64,000 nt of DNA from Chitinophagales bacterium (GCA_013298845.1 JAAFJN010000004.1:1-64000); one strand, 5' to 3'; shown: positions 19,031 to 27,973, numbered from the stretch's first letter. Notes: generated from the sequence alone by a model not told the origin. Program-made: numbers and translations.

Positions 19031-19366
19031 ATGAAAAACGCTATACTAATTTACTTTGCTCTGGTGCTGTCTTACGCGGCCTGGAAGGGTAATGCGCAGG
19101 CGTTGGAGGAAAAAATATACCATAATTCGAAGGGAGAACTGGTGTATCCGGTGGTGACCAAAAGTATGGAGCAGGTGCGGGAATTGGGGAATAGTTTGTA
19201 TTACACGGGTACCGACGGACAACGCTACGTTGATATTAATGAACAAGTGGTGCTGCATTTCAACTGGGAGACTTTTTTTCAGGTAATGGCTTTTGGTTGC
19301 GGATTAGCGCTCTTGTTGTTATTGGTCATCCGATTATCCACCCGATTTGCCAAAGAAAACCCATGA
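19031..19366 (+). CDS. Small membrane protein of unknown function in the dcw cluster
   Basis: A 111-residue protein not recognised as any named dcw product. The N terminus (MKNAILIYFALVLSYAAWKG) is a signal peptide or first membrane span, and a strong span at about residues 84-103 (FQVMAFGCGLALLLLLVIRL) is followed by a short basic tail. The middle contains GTDGQRYVDINEQVVLHF. A longer reading from 18908 would translate the repeat stretch, so the ATG at 19031 is chosen. Its stop overlaps the ftsQ start (ATGA at 19363-19366), so it is coupled to ftsQ and may serve division or wall synthesis; that is only an inference from position. Confidence 0.75.
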   Translation: MKNAILIYFALVLSYAAWKGNAQALEEKIYHNSKGELVYPVVTKSMEQVRELGNSLYYTGTDGQRYVDINEQVVLHFNWETFFQVMAFGCGLALLLLLVIRLSTRFAKENP

Positions 19367-20148
19367 GTATGTCCATGAATGTACCACGTTTACGCTACGA
19401 CCGCATCTTATGGGTGCTGTTTCTGCTGATTGTTGCCGCGATCTGGATCAGAGCCGTTGTAGCCCGTAAAGACGCCGACATATCGCGCCTGGAGGTGGAA
19501 GTTATTCCCCTGGAAGGCGGCAACAAACTGATTACCGAAGAAAACGTGCGGAATCTGCTGCGCAAATCATTTGGGAGTTCGATTGAAAAAACGCAATCAT
19601 CGCGTTTGGAACTGGACCGGATGGAGCAAAAAATGGAAGAAGATCCGTTCGTGCACAATGCGGACGTATACATTGATCAACGCAACAAACTACGGGTAAA
19701 AATTGAACAACGCGCCCCGGTTTTACGCGTCATGGATACCAACGGCGGTAATTATTATCTCGATCAATACGGAAAAAAGATTCCGGTTTCGGATAATTAC
19801 ACGGCCCGCGTGATGGTGGCTACCGGCAAAATTCCGCCCTACGCCCCCGATTTTTTGGAGAAAAAAAGCAACGTGTTAAAAGATGTTTTTGGCATTGCCC
19901 AAACGATTGCCCAAGACGATTTTTTTAAACATTTTATCCAGCAAATCCACGTGTCAACGAGCAACGGCGACATTATGATGACACCGCTCATTGGCGATCA
20001 GGTCATTATTTTGGGCAGCGCCCGCAAACTGGAAGATAAATTAGAGCGCTTGCGCATTTTTTACAAAGAGGCTATACCCCACGAAGGTTGGCGGAAATAT
20101 TCCACCATCAATCTGAAGTACAGCGGACAAATTGTGTGCAAGAAGTAA
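19363..20148 (+). CDS. ftsQ: Division protein FtsQ (POTRA domain)
   Basis: A 261-residue bitopic division protein. A basic N-terminal tail leads to one membrane span at about residues 15-33 (ILWVLFLLIVAAIWIRAVV), then a POTRA-like and beta domain (EEDPFVHNADVYID, LRVKIEQRAPVLRV). It would connect FtsL-type proteins to the FtsA/FtsZ ring. The start is set by the ATGA overlap with the small membrane gene; the longer reading from 19297 would run far into that gene. It is the last gene before a fresh promoter in front of ftsA. Confidence 0.88.
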   Translation: MSMSMNVPRLRYDRILWVLFLLIVAAIWIRAVVARKDADISRLEVEVIPLEGGNKLITEENVRNLLRKSFGSSIEKTQSSRLELDRMEQKMEEDPFVHNADVYIDQRNKLRVKIEQRAPVLRVMDTNGGNYYLDQYGKKIPVSDNYTARVMVATGKIPPYAPDFLEKKSNVLKDVFGIAQTIAQDDFFKHFIQQIHVSTSNGDIMMTPLIGDQVIILGSARKLEDKLERLRIFYKEAIPHEGWRKYSTINLKYSGQIVCKK

Positions 20149-20179
20149 AAAAAAGTAAACAAAATGTATAAAAAGCATT

Positions 20180-20187
20180 TACCTTTG
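20180..20187 (+). promoter_or_regulatory. ftsA-ftsZ promoter (-7 element)
   Basis: TACCTTTG is a perfect TAnnTTTG match in the 101-bp ftsQ-ftsA gap, 62 bases before the ftsA ATG. No TTTG is visible 21 bases upstream. It would let ftsA and ftsZ be made independently of the wall genes. Confidence 0.55.
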
Positions 20188-20249
20188 TCCCTGCGGAAAC
20201 ATATAAGCAAAGGGGTTCGGTAAATGTTGATATTTAATCTTGAATAATT

Positions 20250-21641
20250 ATGACTACAAACGAATTAAAACCGCAAACCCCCGACGTAGTTGTCGCCCTG
20301 GATATTGGCACAACTAAAGTCTGTTGCCTGGCTGGCAAAAAATCAGCCCATGGCAAGGTAGAAATTATTGGCATTGGCAAAGTGGAATCCGTTGGCGTAT
20401 TGCGCGGCGTGGTTTCCAACATCGAAAAAACGGTATCCGCCATCCGCGAAGCCGTTGAAATTTGTGAGCGCCAGGCCGGTATGAAATTCCGCGATGTCCA
20501 CGTGGGCATTGCCGGACAACACATCAAAAGCCTCCAACACCGGGGCATTTTAACGCGCGAAAGCGACCACACCGAAATCAACGACCGCGACATTGAGCGT
20601 CTGGTCAATGATATGTTCAAACTCGTATTGCCGCCCGGCGATAAAATCATTCACGTATTCCCGCAGGAATTTACCGTGGATAACGAGCAAGGCATCACCG
20701 ATCCGGTCGGGATGTGTGGCGTGCGCTTAGAAGCCAATTTCCACATTATCACCGGTCAAATTACGGCCATCAACAACATCTATCGCTGCATCGAAAAGGC
20801 AGGGCTGAAGGTAAAAGACCTCACCCTCGAACCCATTGCCAGCGCCGATGCGGTCCTTTCCGAAGAGGAAAAACAAGCCGGTGTTGCTTTGGTGGATATG
20901 GGCGGTGGCACCACCGACATTACCATTTTCCACGAAGGTCTGATTCGCCACACGGCGGTAATTCCTTTTGGCGGTAACGTTATCACGGCCGATATTAAAG
21001 AAGGTTGCACCGTGATGCAACCGCAGGCCGAAAAATTGAAAGTAAAATTCGGATCGGCGCTTTCGAGTGAAGTATTCGACAACCGAATTATCACCATACC
21101 CGGTCTCAAAGGCCGCGAACACAAGGAAATCAGCGAAAAGAACCTGTCCCGGATTATTCAGGCGCGCATGGAAGAAATTCTGGATTACGTGCTTTGGGAA
21201 ATTCGCCGCAGTGGTTTTGAACGCAAACTCATCGGAGGCATTGTCCTCACCGGTGGCGGCGCACTGATGAATCACATTGAAAAACTGACGGAATTGCACA
21301 CGGCCATGTCGTGCCGCATTGGTTTACCGGTCGAAAACCTCGCGCATGGCTACCGCCAAACCGTGAGCAGCCCCATTTTCTCCACGGCCATTGGGTTGTT
21401 GCAACGCGGCCTCGACGACGTAGATTACCGCGAACCTTCTGCCGACAATACAGCCACCACCAACGCACCTTTGTTTGAAACGGCCAACGCTCAAACAGGC
21501 AATACCAACCCCGTAAGCAACGCTAAGGAAACAACGGTGGACGAAAACGACGATAAATCACCGTCGTGGTTGGAAAATGTATTCCGCAAAACCAAGGAGT
21601 GGTTCGAAGCCGAACCCGACATTGATTTTAACAAAAAGTAA
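20250..21641 (+). CDS. ftsA: Cell division protein FtsA
   Basis: A 463-residue actin-like ATPase that tethers FtsZ to the membrane and recruits the divisome. The phosphate-1 loop is VVALDIGTTKVCCLAG near residue 12, phosphate-2 is VALVDMGGGTTDIT near 212, and the adenosine loop GGIVLTGGGALM is near 330. After the core comes a linker rich in N and T, and the C terminus (WLENVFRKTKEWF) is an amphipathic membrane-targeting helix. It lies 57 bases before ftsZ. Confidence 0.95.
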   Translation: MTTNELKPQTPDVVVALDIGTTKVCCLAGKKSAHGKVEIIGIGKVESVGVLRGVVSNIEKTVSAIREAVEICERQAGMKFRDVHVGIAGQHIKSLQHRGILTRESDHTEINDRDIERLVNDMFKLVLPPGDKIIHVFPQEFTVDNEQGITDPVGMCGVRLEANFHIITGQITAINNIYRCIEKAGLKVKDLTLEPIASADAVLSEEEKQAGVALVDMGGGTTDITIFHEGLIRHTAVIPFGGNVITADIKEGCTVMQPQAEKLKVKFGSALSSEVFDNRIITIPGLKGREHKEISEKNLSRIIQARMEEILDYVLWEIRRSGFERKLIGGIVLTGGGALMNHIEKLTELHTAMSCRIGLPVENLAHGYRQTVSSPIFSTAIGLLQRGLDDVDYREPSADNTATTNAPLFETANAQTGNTNPVSNAKETTVDENDDKSPSWLENVFRKTKEWFEAEPDIDFNKK

Positions 21642-21698
21642 AATCAACGGTTACCCCTCGTTTTTCATTTTTATTTTATCATTTATCAATCAACAATC

Positions 21699-23198
21699 AT
21701 GCTGTTCGATTTACCTAAAGACGAACCGTCTATCATAAAAATTATCGGCGTTGGCGGCGGAGGCTCCAATGCGGTTACCCATATGTTCAAACAGGGCATT
21801 GTAGGGGTAGATTACGCCATTTGTAACACCGATGCGCAAGCCATGAACCTTAGCCCGGTTCCCGTAAAAATCGCCCTCGGTGCCGAACTCACCGAAGGTC
21901 GCGGCGCCGGTTCCAAACCCGACGTGGGCAAACGCGCCTGCCTCGAAAGTATGGAAGAAATCCGGGGATTCCTCGAAAATTCCACCAAAATGGTGTTTAT
22001 CACCGCCGGTATGGGCGGTGGAACGGGCACGGGTGCCGCACCGGTAATTGCCAAATTATCGCGCGAAATGGGCATCCTCACCGTGGGCATTGTAACCCTT
22101 CCGTTTACTTTCGAAGGCCGTATCCGCGTGAGCAACGGTTACGAAGGCATGGAAGAACTGCGCAAAAACGTGGATTGCCTCGTACTGGTTTCCAACGACA
22201 AATTGCGCCAAATTCACGGCAACCTCAGCATTTCTCAGGCGTTTGCCCAGGCCGATAATATTTTGTGCACCGCCGCTAAAGGCATCGCCGAAATTATTAC
22301 CGTTCCCGGTTATGTGAACGTGGACTTTGAGGACGTTAACACCGTGATGCGCGACTCTGGCGTGGCCATTATGGGAACTGCTTCGGCCGATGGCGACAGC
22401 CGCGCCCGCATGGCCGTTGACCAGGCCCTCAACTCTCCCCTGCTCGAAGATGGCAATATTTTTGGGGCCACCAATATCCTCGTCAATATTACGTCGGGTG
22501 CCAAAGAGGCCACCATGGACGAGATTTTCGAAATCACCGAGTTTGTACAAAACGAAGCCGGTGAAAACGCCAACCTCATCTGGGGTAACTGCTACGACGA
22601 ACGTTTGGGTGATAAACTCAGCGTTACCATTATCGCGACCGGTTTTGAATCCAGCCGCAAAACGGCACCGTTGGCGGCCCAACGCAGCATCAGCAAACCA
22701 GCGGCAGTGAGTGATCGCCAGGTGGTGAACCTCGATGACGAAATCAGCAGGGCACCCAAGCCCACTTTAGAAGAAATTACCTTGACCAACGAGCGCCAAT
22801 ACGTGGCCGTGGATGAAACTCCGGCCCCCAAGCGCGAATTTGAATTTGACGATGTTCGGGAAACAGTAGAGCAAATTCGCCGCACGCAACAAACTGCACA
22901 AGGGCGCTTGTTTGAGCAACCTGAAGATATTTCACCCGAAGAACGCCGCCGCCGCCTCGAAGATGCCGCCCGTCACCGCGAAGAAGTACGCAACCGCCAA
23001 ATTAACGTGACCAAACTCTCTTCACCCCAAACGGTGATTGAATTGGAAAACCAACCCGCGTACCTGCGTAAAAACATCCGCCTCGACAATGTTCCCGATG
23101 CCGGTGAACAAACCATGTCGGATTGGACCGTGTCTTTAGATGAAGACGCGGATATTCGCCCCGGTGGCAATTCGTTTTTGCACGAGCGCGCCGATTAA
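21699..23198 (+). CDS. ftsZ: Cell division GTPase FtsZ
   Basis: A 499-residue tubulin homologue that forms the Z ring. The GTP-binding tubulin signature GMGGGTGTGAAP is near residue 106, and the N-terminal IKIIGVGGGGSNAV and the SVTIIATGFE segment of the C domain are present. Residues about 320-480 form a long charged linker rich in E and R. The last residues, NSFLHERAD, resemble the short FtsA-binding tail used in Bacteroidota. It is longer than E. coli FtsZ (383) because of the linker. It ends the dcw cluster; a terminator lies at 23361. Confidence 0.97.
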   Translation: MLFDLPKDEPSIIKIIGVGGGGSNAVTHMFKQGIVGVDYAICNTDAQAMNLSPVPVKIALGAELTEGRGAGSKPDVGKRACLESMEEIRGFLENSTKMVFITAGMGGGTGTGAAPVIAKLSREMGILTVGIVTLPFTFEGRIRVSNGYEGMEELRKNVDCLVLVSNDKLRQIHGNLSISQAFAQADNILCTAAKGIAEIITVPGYVNVDFEDVNTVMRDSGVAIMGTASADGDSRARMAVDQALNSPLLEDGNIFGATNILVNITSGAKEATMDEIFEITEFVQNEAGENANLIWGNCYDERLGDKLSVTIIATGFESSRKTAPLAAQRSISKPAAVSDRQVVNLDDEISRAPKPTLEEITLTNERQYVAVDETPAPKREFEFDDVRETVEQIRRTQQTAQGRLFEQPEDISPEERRRRLEDAARHREEVRNRQINVTKLSSPQTVIELENQPAYLRKNIRLDNVPDAGEQTMSDWTVSLDEDADIRPGGNSFLHERAD

Positions 23199-23360
23199 GT
23201 GCCAAATTTTGCAAAAAACGGCACTTTTACTGGTGAACATTGACTTAAAATCACCAATTAGTCAGATGAATCCTACGGTGTATTCCCTTTGTTTGTCAAA
23301 GGACAGGCGAACACTACGCCTTATAAATTAGAATTCGGTTTAGTCATACCTATATTCATG

Positions 23361-23396
23361 GCGGCACTGCGCGGAAGCGTGCGTGCCGCTTTTTTA
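23361..23396 (+). terminator. Intrinsic terminator downstream of ftsZ
   Basis: A GC-rich hairpin (GCGGCAC at 23361 with GTGCCGC ending at 23389, plus an inner TGCGC/GCGTG stem) is followed by six T. It lies 163 bases after the ftsZ stop; a weaker 7-bp hairpin (AAGTGCC/GGCACTT) sits right at the stop. Nothing gene-like is visible in between. Confidence 0.7.
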
Positions 23397-23407
23397 TTTC
23401 CAATTTT

Positions 23408-24088
23408 TTACAACAAACCTTCATCTGCAAAACTGTAATATCCCCTTTCCGATACAATTAAGTGATCTAATAGCGGTAATTCAATCAATTTTCCGCCCTG
23501 CGCCAATTTTTGCGTTAGTACAATATCCGCCTGACTCGGTTTTAAATTGCCCGATGGATGATTGTGCACCGCAATTACCCCGGCGGCTTTCCCTTCCAAA
23601 GCGTGCCGAAAAAATACCCTTACATCCACAATCGTGGCGGTTAAACCACCCGAACTCACCATTTTGCGGTCCATAACTTCGTTGGCCTGGTTGAGCAACA
23701 ATACCCAAAATTCTTCGTGGTAAAGATCGGCCAATAGCGGTGCAATCACCTGAAACGCATCGCGGGAACAGGTCACTTTCGGGCGTTTGCGCAAATCGGA
23801 TAATTGCCGTCGCCGCCCCAATTCCAGCGCCGCCGCAATCGTAATGGCTTTTGCTTCGCCAATTCCCTTGTAGCGTTGTAAATCTTTGACCGATTTGCGC
23901 CCCAAATCGTGGAGTGAATGGTCGGTATCGCCCAAAATGCGTTGCCCCAACGCCACGGCGGACTCGCCAACGGTGCCAGAACCAATTAAAATGGCCAATA
24001 ATTCGGAATCAGAAAGGGCCGCAACGCCCTTTAATAACATTTTTTCGCGGGGCCGATCCGCTTCGGCCCAGGCAGTGATAGAAGACAT
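23408..24088 (-). CDS. radC: RadC-family JAB-domain protein
   Basis: A 226-residue protein with a helix-hairpin-helix-like N half (LQRYKGIGEAKAITIAAALELG) and a C-terminal JAB/MPN metalloprotease-like domain. The zinc motif is visible as VHNHPSGNLKPSQAD near residue 170. Despite the historical name, a role in DNA repair is unproven. A longer reading from 24376 would cross its own promoter, so the ATG at 24088 (MSSITAWAEADRPREKML) is used; the length then matches the family. It is divergent from the sterol desaturase-type gene. Confidence 0.9.
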   Translation of the reverse strand: MSSITAWAEADRPREKMLLKGVAALSDSELLAILIGSGTVGESAVALGQRILGDTDHSLHDLGRKSVKDLQRYKGIGEAKAITIAAALELGRRRQLSDLRKRPKVTCSRDAFQVIAPLLADLYHEEFWVLLLNQANEVMDRKMVSSGGLTATIVDVRVFFRHALEGKAAGVIAVHNHPSGNLKPSQADIVLTQKLAQGGKLIELPLLDHLIVSERGYYSFADEGLL

Positions 24089-24161
24089 AATGAAATGATG
24101 ATAATTACGGTGGACAAATAACGGTAGTGAAAATTCGCTGAAAACATTTGTAACAGCGGTG

Positions 24162-24169
24162 CAAAGATA
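24162..24169 (-). promoter_or_regulatory. radC promoter (-7 element)
   Basis: On the minus strand TATCTTTG matches TAnnTTTG perfectly, 73 bases before the radC ATG. It is back to back with the plus-strand -7 box at 24183-24190, only 13 bases away. Confidence 0.55.
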
Positions 24170-24182
24170 AAGAGAAATGAAA

Positions 24183-24190
24183 TAACTTTG
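24183..24190 (+). promoter_or_regulatory. Promoter of the sterol desaturase-type gene (leaderless geometry)
   Basis: TAACTTTG matches TAnnTTTG and ends four bases before the ATG at 24195. Transcription from it would begin at or within a base or two of the ATG, giving a leaderless mRNA. Confidence 0.55.
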
Positions 24191-24194
24191 CACA

Positions 24195-25457
24195 ATGGAA
24201 TTGTACGGAAAAATTTTATTATTCGCGATGCCCATTTTTTTGGCATTGGTTCTGTTGGAACAATGGTACAGTTGGTACCGCAAAGAAAACACGTTTAACA
24301 CCATGGACACCGTGTCGAGCCTGAGTTCGGGGGTGACCAATATTGTAAAAGACGTTTTGGGCCTTAGTATCTCCATTATTTCTTACGGCTGGATGGTCAA
24401 ACATTGGGCGATGTACAAGGTAGAATCCACGTTTTGGGTGTATTTTACCGCTTTTATTGCCCTCGATTTTTCCGGTTATTGGGTGCACCGCCTCAGCCAC
24501 GAAATCAACCTGTTTTGGAACAAACACGCCATTCACCACAGCAGCGAAGAGTTTAACCTCGCCTGCGCCCTGCGGCAAAGTGTATCGTCGTTTGTCAACT
24601 TGTTTACGGTGTTTTTACTACCCGCCGCCATTTTGGGTGTTCCGGGAGAAGTGATCGCCATTGTGGCACCAGCGCATTTGTTCGCCCAATTTTGGTACCA
24701 CACCCGCCACATCGGGAAAATGGGGTTCCTCGAACATATTATTGTAACGCCTTCCCACCACCGCGTGCACCATGCCCTCAACCGAGAGTACATGGACAAA
24801 AACCACGGCCAAATTTTTATTATTTGGGACAAATTATTTGGCACTTTTCAGGAAGAACTGCCCGAAGTGCCGCCCGTGTACGGCATTACACGCCCGGCGC
24901 AAACCTGGAATCCCATCAAAATTAATTTCCAACACCTCGGACTTCTGCTGCGCGATGCGTGGTACACCCGCGACTGGCGCGATAAATTGCGCATTTGGTT
25001 TAAACCCACGGGTTGGCGTCCCGCCGACGTGGAAGCGCGTTTTCCGGTGCACAAAATTGAGAATCCGTACCAATTTGAAAAATACGCCCCACCGGCTACT
25101 CCCGCCATAAAAACCTGGGCCTGGGTGCAACTCTTCTGGATGCTGGCCGTGGTGATGTACTTTTTTGGCCACCTCTCCCCCATCGGGTCGCCGGGAATTT
25201 TTGTGTATGGTGCGTTTATTTTTACCACCGTGTACGCTTTTTCGGAATTTATGGACCTCAATCCGAACGCCATTTGGTACGCGATGGCCAATTTCCTGTT
25301 CGCGGCCGTACTCGTGTATTCGTCCGGCGATTGGTTCGGGGCCAATGCCATTTGGGGTGGTATCAAATATGTAGTGTTGGGTAATCTATTGGCGCAAATT
25401 GTGGTGTCGTGGGCGTTGGTACCCGCCCGTAGCGTCGAACCCCATTCGACGACGTAG
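24195..25457 (+). CDS. Sterol desaturase / fatty acid hydroxylase superfamily protein
   Basis: A 420-residue multi-span membrane di-iron oxygenase. The three histidine clusters that bind iron are HRLSH near residue 99, HAIHH near 112 and HHRVHH near 190. Hydrophobic spans flank the catalytic part, and residues about 300-410 add three or four more spans, making it longer than the 250-300 residues common in the family. Members hydroxylate or desaturate lipids; the substrate here cannot be read. A later ATG at 24228 is possible, but the first ATG sits right behind a -7 box. GTG/ATG start choice affects only a few residues. Confidence 0.85.
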   Translation: MELYGKILLFAMPIFLALVLLEQWYSWYRKENTFNTMDTVSSLSSGVTNIVKDVLGLSISIISYGWMVKHWAMYKVESTFWVYFTAFIALDFSGYWVHRLSHEINLFWNKHAIHHSSEEFNLACALRQSVSSFVNLFTVFLLPAAILGVPGEVIAIVAPAHLFAQFWYHTRHIGKMGFLEHIIVTPSHHRVHHALNREYMDKNHGQIFIIWDKLFGTFQEELPEVPPVYGITRPAQTWNPIKINFQHLGLLLRDAWYTRDWRDKLRIWFKPTGWRPADVEARFPVHKIENPYQFEKYAPPATPAIKTWAWVQLFWMLAVVMYFFGHLSPIGSPGIFVYGAFIFTTVYAFSEFMDLNPNAIWYAMANFLFAAVLVYSSGDWFGANAIWGGIKYVVLGNLLAQIVVSWALVPARSVEPHSTT

Positions 25458-25461
25458 CGTT

Positions 25462-25670
25462 GATGTGATGTTTGTCAGGATGGTAGATGTGATATGACCT
25501 CGGCAGAGGTCAAATATTGGTAGAATCCGGGGAAGCGGCTGGATAGTTACCAAAACACGTAAAGCATGGTAAATTTTAGCCGAAAACAGGCACACTTGGG
25601 TTCAACAACTGCTCTGAGATGTCATCTCTCCGTACCTCCGAGATGCACATCTCGTCGCGGGACACTTGGG
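25462..25670. repeat. Degenerate intergenic palindromic repeat (family A), with hairpins
   Basis: Bases 25462-25489, read in reverse, match 26 of 28 bases of the unit junction at 32999-33026. Further on, ATTTTAGCCGAAAAC at 25572 resembles the copies at 33293 and 42428. Two more hairpins follow: TGACCTC/GAGGTCA at 25495-25512 and GAGATG/CATCTC near 25640. It lies between the convergent ends of two genes and has no coding potential. Confidence 0.6.
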
Positions 25671-25672
25671 AT

Positions 25673-26764
25673 TTATTTTGTGCGTTGGTCCGTGTTTCGA
25701 TTAGATATCAACCGCCAACACCGGTAATGTAAATAATGTCCCAAAATCCAAAAATGCCGAAAAGCGGGGTTAGTCGTTTGTCCGTGGTGGTAGCGGTAAT
25801 AAATTTGTTGTACAATGGCCGCCAACCGAAATAAACCATACACTTCATAAAAGGTAAAGTTATCGGGATTATGCCCCGTTTTTTGGCAATAATACGCCAC
25901 CACTTCGCGGCGGGTCATCATGCCGGGCACGTGGGTGGGTTGCAGGCGGAATTTTTTAAACAAAAAATCATCGTCGGCCTGAACCCAATACGCGAGAGCG
26001 TTGCCCAAATCCATGAGCGGGTCGCCCATCGTGGCCATTTCCCAATCCAATACCCCGATAATTGCCGAGGGCTGTTCGGGGGCTAACACTAAATTATCAA
26101 ACCGAAAATCGTTGTGGATAAAACAAATATGCTCCTGCGCGGGCAAATTTCGTTGTAACCAGGCCATTACCCGCTCAAAACCGGGCACATTCCAGGTTTT
26201 AGCGCGGCGGTACCGCTCACTCCAACCCTCAATTTGCCGCTGAATATACCCCTCCCCTTTGCCAAACTGCTGAACACCGGCCGCAACCGGGTCAATTTGA
26301 TGCAGTTGAATTAAAGTATCAATGGCGTTGGTACACAATTGGCGCACTTGTTCGGGAGCCATCTCCAAACCACGCGGGAAATTAGCCCGGAGGATAATAC
26401 CCTCCATTTTTTCCATGATATAAAAAGGCCGCCCCAACAACGCCGCATCGTCGCAATGGGCAATCATCCGGGGCACCGGGGGAAAAAACGGCTTTAATTG
26501 GTCCATAATCGCGTATTCGCGGCCCATATCGTGGGCGCTTTTGGCTTTGGTACCCATCGGGGCCGTCCGCAGAATAAACGCTTTTTGCCCAAAATCCAAT
26601 TGATACGTCAGGTTAGAAGCGCCGCCCCTGAACTGCCGGATCACCGGGACACCCGCCAGTCCGGGCACCTGCTCGCGCACGTACGCGCCCACGACCTCCG
26701 GGTCGAGGGCATCTTCGCGGCGCATGGCCGAAGGCTGGTCGGAAAAAGAAGCGTTATTACTCAT
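25673..26764 (-). CDS. Aminoglycoside-phosphotransferase-fold kinase, ACAD10/11 N-terminal type
   Basis: A 363-residue protein with a kinase-like APH fold. The catalytic loop is FIHNDFRFDNLVL near residue 215, and the metal-binding aspartate lies in GVLDWEMATMGDPLMD near 239. In animal ACAD10/11 such a kinase domain is fused to an acyl-CoA dehydrogenase and phosphorylates 4-hydroxyacyl-CoAs so phosphate can be eliminated. Here the two halves are separate genes overlapping by eight bases, so they probably work together in 4-hydroxy acid catabolism. It is the last gene of a minus-strand run beginning with msrB. Confidence 0.8.
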   Translation of the reverse strand: MSNNASFSDQPSAMRREDALDPEVVGAYVREQVPGLAGVPVIRQFRGGASNLTYQLDFGQKAFILRTAPMGTKAKSAHDMGREYAIMDQLKPFFPPVPRMIAHCDDAALLGRPFYIMEKMEGIILRANFPRGLEMAPEQVRQLCTNAIDTLIQLHQIDPVAAGVQQFGKGEGYIQRQIEGWSERYRRAKTWNVPGFERVMAWLQRNLPAQEHICFIHNDFRFDNLVLAPEQPSAIIGVLDWEMATMGDPLMDLGNALAYWVQADDDFLFKKFRLQPTHVPGMMTRREVVAYYCQKTGHNPDNFTFYEVYGLFRLAAIVQQIYYRYHHGQTTNPAFRHFWILGHYLHYRCWRLISNRNTDQRTK

Positions 26765-27962
26765 ATTTTTTTAGTTCCCGGGAGGCCACCACCCCACGGT
26801 GTACTTCATCGGGGCCATCGGCGAGGCGCAGAATACGGGCGTAGGCGTACATGGCCGCCAACGGCGTGTTATCGCTCAACCCTTCGCCGCCGTGCATCTG
26901 AATGGCCTGGTCAATGATGCGAGCCGCTACCGTTGGACAAGCCACTTTAATTTGTGATACTTCACTCAACGCGCCCATAATCCCCACGGTATCGAGGAGC
27001 CAGGCTGTTTTGAGCACCAATAACCGAATCATTTCAATGTCCATGCGGGCCTGCGCAACCAGATCGCGGTTGCCGTTGAGTTGCAGCAGCGGCTTCCCGA
27101 AGGCATTGCGCGACTTACCGCGTTGAATCAGGAGTTCCAAAGCGCGTTCGGCGGCGCCCACCAGTCGCATACAGTGGTGTACCCGACCGGGACCTAAACG
27201 CCCCTGCGCAATTTCAAAACCGCGTCCCAGGCCACCAATCACGTTGGCAACCGGTACGCGCACCTGATCGAACATGACCTGACCGTGCCCGTAAGGCGCA
27301 TCGTAAGCCCCAAATACGGGCAACATCCGTTCAATGTGTACGCCCGGCGTTGCTACATCCACCAACACCATGCTGTGTTGCAGGTATTTGTGCGCCGTTG
27401 GGTTGGATAAACCCATAAAAATCAACAATTTACAATTCGGGTGTCCCAAGCCGGTACTCCACCATTTACGGCCATTGAGCACCACGTGATCGCCGTCTTG
27501 CACAATGGTGGCCCGCAAATTGGTCGGGTCACTCGACGCCACTTCCGGTTCGGTCATGCAAAACGCCGAGCGGATACGGCCTTCGAGCAGGGGTTCGAGC
27601 CATTGTTGCTTTTGGGCTTCGGAGCCGTATTTCCACAACAATTCCATGTTTCCGGTATCGGGGGCATTGCAGTTAAAAATTTCGGGTGCCAGCAGCGAAA
27701 GACCGGTTATTTCGGCCAAAACCGCGTAATCGGTGTGCGAAAGTCCACTGATTTCGGGCAAAAACAAATTCCACAAACCTTCGGCTTTGGCCTGTTGTTT
27801 CAGGGCTTCCAGGCGTTCGTCGAGGGGCCAGTTTTTCCAATCTGCGCCGTATTCTTTTTTTTCCGAAAGAATGGCTTCTTCCACGGGCAAAATGCGTTCG
27901 CGCACAAATTGGGTCATTCGTTTAACGTACCCCTCGGCTATTGTTGAATGTTGAAAGTCCAT
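26757..27962 (-). CDS. Acyl-CoA dehydrogenase, ACAD10/11 C-terminal type
   Basis: A 401-residue FAD-dependent acyl-CoA dehydrogenase. Visible family parts are CMTEPEVASSDPTNL near residue 136 (FAD contact), the helical C domain, and IQMHGGEGLSDNTPL near 360 with the closing LRLADGPDEVHRGVVA. The pairing with the overlapping APH-fold kinase mirrors the two halves of eukaryotic ACAD11. Its probable job is to convert phosphorylated 4-hydroxyacyl-CoA to enoyl-CoA for beta-oxidation; that is inferred from the pairing. It starts 11 bases after the HTH-like gene stop. Confidence 0.88.
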   Translation of the reverse strand: MDFQHSTIAEGYVKRMTQFVRERILPVEEAILSEKKEYGADWKNWPLDERLEALKQQAKAEGLWNLFLPEISGLSHTDYAVLAEITGLSLLAPEIFNCNAPDTGNMELLWKYGSEAQKQQWLEPLLEGRIRSAFCMTEPEVASSDPTNLRATIVQDGDHVVLNGRKWWSTGLGHPNCKLLIFMGLSNPTAHKYLQHSMVLVDVATPGVHIERMLPVFGAYDAPYGHGQVMFDQVRVPVANVIGGLGRGFEIAQGRLGPGRVHHCMRLVGAAERALELLIQRGKSRNAFGKPLLQLNGNRDLVAQARMDIEMIRLLVLKTAWLLDTVGIMGALSEVSQIKVACPTVAARIIDQAIQMHGGEGLSDNTPLAAMYAYARILRLADGPDEVHRGVVASRELKKYE

Positions 27963-27973
27963 TTTTTTGTTGT

